From contig NJFT01000012.1 in the NCBI GenBank assembly GCA_002221725.1, positions 124,001 to 188,000 on the forward strand: a DNA stretch of 64,000 nucleotides, in the 5' to 3' direction. The stretch is from Scedosporium boydii. Taxonomy: Eukaryota; Ascomycota; Sordariomycetes; Microascales; Microascaceae. This document shows, one piece after another, positions 57,459 through 64,000 of this stretch. Numbering within the stretch: the stretch's first letter is position 1; the number at the start of each line of letters is the position of its first letter. The position numbers were made by a program, and so were the translations under genes. The notes below the pieces were generated by a model. That model had not been told where the DNA came from. It searched no databases and saw only the letters and a program-made list of their open reading frames with translations.

Positions 57459-59378
57459 ATGGACGCCGACGCCCCCGCCGCGCCCTCCGCGCCTATTACT
57501 CAAGATGAAAAACGCACCATGCAGGTAGACAATGCAATTCGCGCGATACAGCAGAAGAAACCCGTGCCCGAAATCGATTTTACCATTCATACCATGGAAG
57601 ACGGCACCCAAGTGAGCACCCTCGAGCGAGTCTGCAAAGGTGAGTATCGTATCGTCCCCGACGCCGCAAGCTTAGTTTTCACGGAACCACCATTCCCATC
57701 TTCGCGATCCGCATCCATCCAGAGCCCGCTGGCCGTGCTCTCGAAAGCCATGCGAGATGCTGACCATTCTTGCTCTGCAAACGTTTAGATGTCCAGGCCC
57801 CCGCCACGACCAAGCCAAGTGATGAACAGTTCTTCCAGGACGAAAGCAGGACGAAGCCGAACATCGCCTTTCTCAAGCAACATTTTTATCGCGAAGGCCG
57901 CTTGACGGAGGAGCAGGCCTTATGGATCCTCCAACGAGGTACTGAGATTCTGCGAGAGGAGCCTAATCTACTTGAGATGGATGCTCCCATCACTGTCTGC
58001 GGCGATGTTCACGGCCAATACTACGATCTCATGAAACTGTTCGAAGTTGGCGGCGACCCTGCTGAGACGAGGTATCTGTTCCTGGGAGATTACGTCGACC
58101 GAGGATACTTCAGTATCGAGTGTGTCCTCTATCTATGGTCCCTCAAGATCCACTATCCCAAGACCTTGTGGCTGCTCCGTGGCAACCACGAGTGTCGCCA
58201 TCTGACCGACTATTTCACCTTCAAGCTGGAGTGCAAGCACAAATACTCCGAAGCCATTTATGATGCCTGCATGGAGTCCTTCTGTTGCCTACCCTTGGCC
58301 GCCGTCATGAACAAGCAGTTCCTCTGCATCCACGGTGGCTTAAGCCCGGAGCTCCACACGTTGGATGATCTTCGCCATGTTGACCGCTTCAAGGAGCCCC
58401 CGACCCAGGGCCTCATGTGCGACATCCTTTGGGCTGACCCCCTCGAGGACTTTGGCCAGGAGAAGACGGGTGATTACTTCCTCCACAACCATGTTCGCGG
58501 CTGTTCTTATTTCTTCTCCTACCCGGCTGCCTGTGCTTTCTTGGAGAAGAACAACCTCCTTTCCATTATTCGAGCCCACGAAGCGCAGGACGCCGGGTAT
58601 CGGATGTACCGAAAGACTCGCACTACCGGATTCCCGAGTGTCATGACCATATTCTCAGCGCCCAACTACCTCGACGTCTACAACAACAAGGCCGCCGTTC
58701 TCAAATACGAGAACAATGTCATGAACATTCGACAGTTCAACTGCACGCCACATCCTTACTGGCTTCCTAACTTCATGGATGTCTTTACCTGGTCTCTTCC
58801 GTTTGTTGGCGAGAAGATCACGGACATGCTGATCGCTATTTTGAGCACATGCTCCGAGGACGAGTTGAACAGCACCGAGGAGACGCCCACCTCGACATCG
58901 CCTGGACCAGTATCGCCGCCTCTGCCCTCGTCGGATCCCGAGTCGATTGAATTCAAGAGGCGTGCCATCAAAAATAAAATCCTGGCAATTGGCAGACTGT
59001 CCCGAGTATTCCAGGTCCTTCGCGAGGAGTCCGAGCGCGTCACGGAACTTAAGACGGTCTCGGGCGGCCGGTTACCCGCTGGTACCCTTATGCTCGGGGC
59101 CGAGGGCATTAAGAACGCAATTAGCAGCTTCGAAGATGCCAGAAAGGTTGATCTGCAAAATGAGAGGCTTCCCCCCACCCACGAGGAGGTCGTGCGACAT
59201 CAGGAGGAGGAGAGATCCGCGGCCCTGCAAAAGGCTGCGCACGACGCCGAAAATGACAAAAAGCTCCATCAGCTTTCCAGGAGATTGAGCACGTAAGTCG
59301 GGGTTCCGCTCTCTTTGATCCCGTCACCTTAAATTGCTAACATACTTCTGCTTTAGTGATCGCAAGTCGCGATCATGA
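57459..59378 (+). CDS. cnaA: Calcineurin A, catalytic subunit of Ca2+/calmodulin-dependent protein phosphatase
   Basis: Ser/Thr phosphatase 2B that relays calcium signals (for example to Crz1) in growth, stress and virulence of fungi. Three exons: 57459-57639, the main exon to about 59293 and a short last one. The main exon's intron ends in the tttag before GATGTCCAG. Metallophosphatase motifs are intact: [91 protein letters not shown]. Then the calcineurin B-binding helix ([20 protein letters not shown]), a Ser/Pro-rich insert ([19 protein letters not shown]) found in filamentous fungi, the calmodulin-binding [20 protein letters not shown] and the autoinhibitory region. The last exon encodes DRKSRS. 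About 560 residues. Start [12 protein letters not shown] is the first ATG of the open frame. Confidence 0.97.
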
Positions 59379-59963
59379 TGAATGTTGATGGTCTGTAGTA
59401 GTGGGGGGGAGGAGGGGGAGGAAGATGCGGAGGCAGTGTGATGGGAGTGGCACTAGTAGTAGCAGTCTGGGCGCACCAATTGGGGCTTGATTTGGAGGAG
59501 GGATCAAGGCAATGTTAACCACGTACCCTACGAAGATATACGGATGTGAATGTTCACTTTGGAATTTTTTTGTCTCCCCCGTTCAATCTACCTCTCTCGA
59601 GTTCTCACTGTACGTCGGGAGTGGTTACACCTTTACCTCGTTTCCTCTTCAGCTGCCCTCGTCTCTTTACGGAATCATGAATTTTACAGTCAACGGCGTT
59701 CTACAGCCAAATGAGAAAACATACACCAGTCCGAAGGGGACGATGAATTAGTGAAGAAAAAAAAAAGGCGGCTTGTTCTTCTGCCGCCCGTGTTAACTAT
59801 CAGCAAAGTGGTTGGATGAAGGCTGATAAGCAGCGAAATGAAATGACAAGGATCGAATGTACAACGAAATGAAGCGAACGGCACGTCCATGTCCATTAGT
59901 ATACATGAGCTTTGCTGTCCTAGTGACTCTGTTCTTTAACGAGCTAGCCGTCCATACCGGCGG
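59379..59963. other. Intergenic region between convergent calcineurin A and TFC3
   Basis: About 585 bases between the two stops; expected to hold both 3' UTRs. It has a G-rich run (gtggggggga ggagggggag) near 59401-59420 and an A-run at 59757-59766. No gene recognised. Confidence 0.55.
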
Positions 59964-62900
59964 CTAAGAATCTTGCTGAGCTGGTTGGACCTCTGCGGTC
60001 GCAGCCGCAGCCTCGGTTTCGGCAGCCTTCTTCTTCCGGGGCCGACCCCTCGGTCGAGGCGTCTTCTCCTTCGGCGGCTCCTGCGGTTTCTCCTCTGTGG
60101 GCTCCGGCCATACCGTCTGCCGGCCCACTACGAGCCACCACCATTCTGTGACCGTGATCCCGCCGCTCTTAGGATCCTCAGCGAACAGTCCAATCTCCTT
60201 GCCCCAGTCAACAAGCAAGCGCAAGTCAAACTGTTCGAGGTAAGCCTTCGTCTGTAAACATAGCATGGGGAACGGCATGGATCCTCTGATTGCTAGCATA
60301 AAGCATACCAGACCGAGAAGCTTTGTCCACATGGCGAAGTTGATTTCGCCGAAGAAGTCGCACCAGAATGGGGTAAGCTTGCTGGGCGCATCCACTGGGG
60401 GTAGGGTATCCTTGGCTAGTTTTAGGATGTCGATGTCTTCGTCGAAGAGGTACTTGTCACTCGGGGTAGCTACTAGGCCGAAGAGCAGGTGAGACTTGGG
60501 CATTTTACGGCTCTCGTAATTCCCGGGCTTGAATCCCAGGGGAATATCCGGTACGTTGGTGCCCGTGATGCTGAGGCGGCCGTAGGCGTATAGATTGATA
60601 AGTGCCATGTTCGCACCGTCCTCAGTTAGGAAGGGAATCTTGAAAGAGTCTCCACGACGGAACGTCTCATCTAAGACAGCCTTGAACTCTGATGCAGCGC
60701 GGAGCTTCTTCTCCTGACCGAACTTCGCCAGATTGCTCTGGAAGGGCCGACTTAGCATGTAAGGCTTGCTGCGAATGCGTTTCGTTATGATTCGGCGAGT
60801 GTTTAGACTCGTAACTGCTTCGTCGAGTATCGCGTTGACTTCGTCTCGGCTTGCGGCCAGTGTCGCAAGCTTGCTCTTAACAAGCTCAGGAGGACATTTC
60901 TCGGGAGGGGTTGTGGAGAGCGCTCGCACCCACGACATGGCGACTTGAACAGGCGTGGGCTCCGCATTGCTTGGGGAATCCTGCTTCCGAGAGAAGACCT
61001 CAAGGGCTGCAGCTTCGGAGGTTGAAAGTTCGAATCGGCTGAATATAGAAGCTTGTTGGTGATAGAAACGCTCGTGCCAATGGCGGGGTTGCGTTGGTTG
61101 ATCATCAAGAGTGAATCCACGTGTCATGGCGCGCTCATCACCCCCGGATTTCTTGATGGGTAGCTTGACGAAATTCGTGCGCCGCAGCTCGATAGCCCAC
61201 AGGATCAAAGATTGCCAGTCATATCCGGCGATGTTGTCGTAATCAAGGTGCGGTAGCTCACCATTCTCATACGCCTTGAGGAAAGCATCCTGAAACTTCT
61301 CGGTGAAGCTTGTTAGGAAATGTACACGGTCTTTCGAGAGCTTGATCCAGAATCGGCGAAGGTCAGTCAAGCTCTGACCTGGGAAGAGCCTCACGAGCAA
61401 TCCCCAATCAATTGCCTTGCTGGATCCTCCGAGCAGAGTCCTGACAGCAATGAATGCGACTGTGAGCGCTTCCTCGACCGTGAACCCATCAATTCTGACG
61501 CTTTCGACGAGCAGATCATTTTGATGGACTTCACTTTCATCCTCAATACCGGTCAAGATACGCTCCTTTAGCCTGGGCCTTGGAAGCAACCGATCACGAC
61601 GAATCCTCGGTCGACCTCTGGCCGGTGTCGCACGGGTAGCACTAGGCCCAACAGGTCGCGCAAAGAGGTAATCGGGTTGCTCCTGGGCCAGAAATGAGCC
61701 GTACATAGAGCCGTACGTTTTTCCAAGACTGGAATAGGCCATTGGTTGACGCATGTGCTGGGCAACAGCTTCGCGGTCTGGCATGGGGCCGACGAGTGTG
61801 AAGCTGCAGCCTTCGGATTCGAAGAAGTCGTTGTCGGCGGTTGGCCATTCGCTGTTGGCCTGTTCAATTTCGACACACTCGGTGAACCGAATATCTGGAT
61901 ATCCATCCGTCGAACCCTCGAAGTCATCCTTGCTATTCTGCGATGGGCCATCACTGGTGGAGGCAAACTGGGGTGGAATGGCCAAACTGCGCGGGTCAAC
62001 GGCGCCCGTCGAACCCTCTTCACCCAGGTGGGTATTGGGCTTTAGGAATCGTATTTGTTTGTAACCGTTCGCGTGCCGCCACTCTCGCGTCATTTGGGAC
62101 CATGCTGAAGCCGGGGTTACCTTAAAGGCGCGACCTGCTCGTCTTGTAGCTTTGGACCCTTCCCTATGGGAGGACCTCCTCTGGGCTGCTTGCGTCATGT
62201 ATACTGGGGCGTCCAGCACCTCGACGGACATGACATGTTTCCTACGACCGGATCCCCATTGCGGCCCACCGGTCTCATCGTCTGTAGGCGCGTCGGTACT
62301 TGCATGCGAGAACTCAGGGGGGATGTAAGGTCGAGGATGTGACTCTTTCATCCGTGCTTTTAAATCCTGGAACCGTGGAAGATTAGGATCGATCCCAGCC
62401 TCCACAAGCAGATAACAATCTGATATCGTTCCGGCGGAGTTGCGGAACGCAAAGGTGTTCTCGACGGCCTCCTTTTTCTTTACCAGCTCCTTCACTGCAC
62501 GTTGGCTAATTGTGTAGGTTGGGATGTTGTCGCCAGTGAATGTCTTATGCCACACCTTCAAAATAGCATGCCACAGCGAAATCCGCGATGGGAATGCGCC
62601 ATCATTGTTTTTGATAAGGTATTTGATGATCTCCTTGGCCCGTAGAACATCCCTCGCATCCCCGATCAGAGCAGTGTCTAGTAGTGCCGGGGAGGGTTCG
62701 AATGCTGGTACTGAACGGAGCTTAGTTTGGAGATCATCAGCGCCTTGCAAGGCGATTCCCGGGGTTTCGGCGCTGCTGACGCCATTGGTAGTGGCAGGAG
62801 GCGCAACCGAAGACTGTGTCTCAGTATTTTCTGGTTCGGGACGCACACTAGGGTCGGCAGATCTCTCAGGAGTTTGGGTAGGATTAGCCAAGGCCAATGT

Positions 62901-64000
62901 ACTGGAGTCCTGGGCCGCCCGCTGCAACAACACTTCGCCCTTCCGAGGAGGAGATGAACATGGACCTCGCGTCTTTCGAGTCCCTTGATTTCGCTTCTTA
63001 CTGGGCGGACTTGGCCCGTCCGGATGATGCGAAAGGTCGATGGTACTATCCCGGGTTTGCACGAGGCAGTCGTCGATCAAGCCACCGATGAACGGCTCTT
63101 GTGCTGCCATCAGGTTGCCGAAGTTGTCAGAAATTTGAGTATTGTTTGAAGAACCGTCGCGTACGAGTGATGGGCCCGTGGTCGGTGGTTCAGGTGTGAA
63201 GGGTCGGACTTGAATAGTGCTATCACCTTTCCAATTCCTGAAGTTCCTTAAGGCCTTAGATTCCACTGCTCGTCCAGCCGTGCCAGGAACTTTTCGGGAA
63301 CGACCCCGATGGGAGACACGGTTGACGCGGGGCAGTGGTTTTGCAACAAAGTCCGGGTTGCATGACGTACGGGATTTCCTTTGATGATACTTCAGGCCAA
63401 CGTCATTCTTCCAAGAGCCACCGCACTTCTCGCACGTAAAAGGTTTACTGTTCGATGCGGACGGTACTTTTCTCTTTGTTTTTCTGGAACTCTCGCTGGC
63501 GGGCTCTTTCCGCGGGCGGCCGCGTTTTCGAGCGGGAACGATCTGCTTGTTCTCAATCGACACCGTATCCGACACTGCCATCCCTGTCTTCCTCTTCTTC
63601 TTCCCCTTCCCGTCCGAGGCAGCATCGAAATGGAATGGTCGTTTGCGGCCACTAACGACGGCTCTGGCACTCCTCGTATGCGGCTCATTACTGGGGCTGG
63701 GACGCCCGAGCCGACTAGGGCCGAAGCCATATATAGTTTCGCTGGATTGGGTTCCGTATGGACTGGCTCGCGGCGGCTTCTCATCGGGGAAGAACTTGTA
63801 GAAAGCGAACCGGCCACTCCGACAGAATTCTTTGCGGGCACGAAACTGGCGAAGATAATCAGGCTGGAGGTTTTTCAGGGAGACAGCGGTTGATATAGCT
63901 GCGACGTGCCGCTCAAAAAAGACTCCAATGGTGTTGAAAGCGAGACCTTTGTTTGTGATGCCCTTCTCTCCTGATCCTAGTATTACCTCAAGGACTCCTG
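59964..64000 (-). CDS. TFC3: TFIIIC subunit TFC3/Sfc3 (tau138-like), C-terminal part; 5' end beyond window
   Basis: Largest DNA-binding subunit of the RNA polymerase III factor TFIIIC, which recognises the B box of tRNA genes. The minus-strand frame is open without a stop from the right edge (first residues VLEVILGSGEKGITNKGLAF) to the stop at 59964, at least 1340 residues. Order: HVAAISTAVSLKNLQPDYLR; basic KRPFHFDAASDGKGKKKRK; AT-hook PARKRGRPRKEP (about 63530); a C2H2-type finger FTCEKCGGSWKNDVGLKYHQ; a disordered region; and the TFC3 C-terminal domain with RIDGFTVEEALTVAFIAVRT, KAIDWGLLVRLFPGQSLTDL, DYDNIAGYDWQSLILWAIEL and KPYMLSRPFQSNLAKFGQEK. The end has a second AT-hook (PRPRGRPRKKK) and an Ala-rich tail. 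The family assignment rests on my memory of fungal Tfc3_C proteins, and whether short introns occur near 60290 is unclear. Confidence 0.8.
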   Translation of the reverse strand, partial: GVLEVILGSGEKGITNKGLAFNTIGVFFERHVAAISTAVSLKNLQPDYLRQFRARKEFCRSGRFAFYKFFPDEKPPRASPYGTQSSETIYGFGPSRLGRPSPSNEPHTRSARAVVSGRKRPFHFDAASDGKGKKKRKTGMAVSDTVSIENKQIVPARKRGRPRKEPASESSRKTKRKVPSASNSKPFTCEKCGGSWKNDVGLKYHQRKSRTSCNPDFVAKPLPRVNRVSHRGRSRKVPGTAGRAVESKALRNFRNWKGDSTIQVRPFTPEPPTTGPSLVRDGSSNNTQISDNFGNLMAAQEPFIGGLIDDCLVQTRDSTIDLSHHPDGPSPPSKKRNQGTRKTRGPCSSPPRKGEVLLQRAAQDSSTLALANPTQTPERSADPSVRPEPENTETQSSVAPPATTNGVSSAETPGIALQGADDLQTKLRSVPAFEPSPALLDTALIGDARDVLRAKEIIKYLIKNNDGAFPSRISLWHAILKVWHKTFTGDNIPTYTISQRAVKELVKKKEAVENTFAFRNSAGTISDCYLLVEAGIDPNLPRFQDLKARMKESHPRPYIPPEFSHASTDAPTDDETGGPQWGSGRRKHVMSVEVLDAPVYMTQAAQRRSSHREGSKATRRAGRAFKVTPASAWSQMTREWRHANGYKQIRFLKPNTHLGEEGSTGAVDPRSLAIPPQFASTSDGPSQNSKDDFEGSTDGYPDIRFTECVEIEQANSEWPTADNDFFESEGCSFTLVGPMPDREAVAQHMRQPMAYSSLGKTYGSMYGSFLAQEQPDYLFARPVGPSATRATPARGRPRIRRDRLLPRPRLKERILTGIEDESEVHQNDLLVESVRIDGFTVEEALTVAFIAVRTLLGGSSKAIDWGLLVRLFPGQSLTDLRRFWIKLSKDRVHFLTSFTEKFQDAFLKAYENGELPHLDYDNIAGYDWQSLILWAIELRRTNFVKLPIKKSGGDERAMTRGFTLDDQPTQPRHWHERFYHQQASIFSRFELSTSEAAALEVFSRKQDSPSNAEPTPVQVAMSWVRALSTTPPEKCPPELVKSKLATLAASRDEVNAILDEAVTSLNTRRIITKRIRSKPYMLSRPFQSNLAKFGQEKKLRAASEFKAVLDETFRRGDSFKIPFLTEDGANMALINLYAYGRLSITGTNVPDIPLGFKPGNYESRKMPKSHLLFGLVATPSDKYLFDEDIDILKLAKDTLPPVDAPSKLTPFWCDFFGEINFAMWTKLLGLVCFMLAIRGSMPFPMLCLQTKAYLEQFDLRLLVDWGKEIGLFAEDPKSGGITVTEWWWLVVGRQTVWPEPTEEKPQEPPKEKTPRPRGRPRKKKAAETEAAAATAEVQPAQQDS

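Overview
The window is nuclear DNA of a filamentous ascomycete (Pezizomycotina), most likely a Eurotiomycete. Genes are dense, on both strands, and broken by many short introns (about 45-110 nt) with GT-AG ends and CTAAC/CTGAC-like branch sites. A complex I subunit, class V myosin and calcineurin A with the fungal Ser/Pro-rich insert argue against a budding or fission yeast. Class-level placement is inference. Products were assigned by reading spliced frames against remembered family motifs; no search was run.

Layout. 0-5 kb: URC1 (minus, cut by the left edge), ELF1 (plus) and a uracil phosphoribosyltransferase (minus), which puts two pyrimidine-handling genes around a transcription elongation factor. 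5-17 kb: the cohesin release factor WAPL, the Rheb GTPase, cytosolic seryl-tRNA synthetase, a ZUFSP/C78 peptidase (all plus), then the ITP pyrophosphatase HAM1 and the adenylate kinase FAP7 (minus). 17-29 kb, all minus: class V myosin, 3-phosphoglycerate dehydrogenase and the histone chaperone NAP1. 29-40 kb: a P5B cation/polyamine ATPase (plus), the tail-anchored E2 UBC6 (minus), a 52-residue complex I NDUFB2-like subunit (plus) and a coclaurine-N-methyltransferase-like SAM methyltransferase (minus). 40-49 kb, all minus: the cation-chloride cotransporter VHC1, the splicing factor PRP45/SNW1 and a p24 cargo receptor. 49-64 kb: a PhoD-like phosphatase, trimethyllysine dioxygenase and calcineurin A (all plus), then the C-terminal part of the TFIIIC subunit TFC3 (minus), which runs off the right edge.

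Most of this is conserved housekeeping. I found no biosynthetic cluster, intact transposon, CRISPR array, confident tRNA or prophage-like system, and no convincing new multi-gene system. The functional pairing best supported is URC1 with UPRT, as part of the URC uracil-degradation route. The more unusual signals are in gene structure and non-coding sequence: a GC-AG intron, an apparent compensated frameshift next to a catalytic His in the C78 peptidase, a stop-free 102-nt intron inside the SAM-binding motif of the methyltransferase, two in-frame competing 3' splice sites in the dioxygenase, a TG repeat abutting a myosin 3' splice site, homopurine tracts, and a 9-mer TACTTCGTA scattered between genes.

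Gene ends are start codon to stop codon; UTRs cannot be seen.
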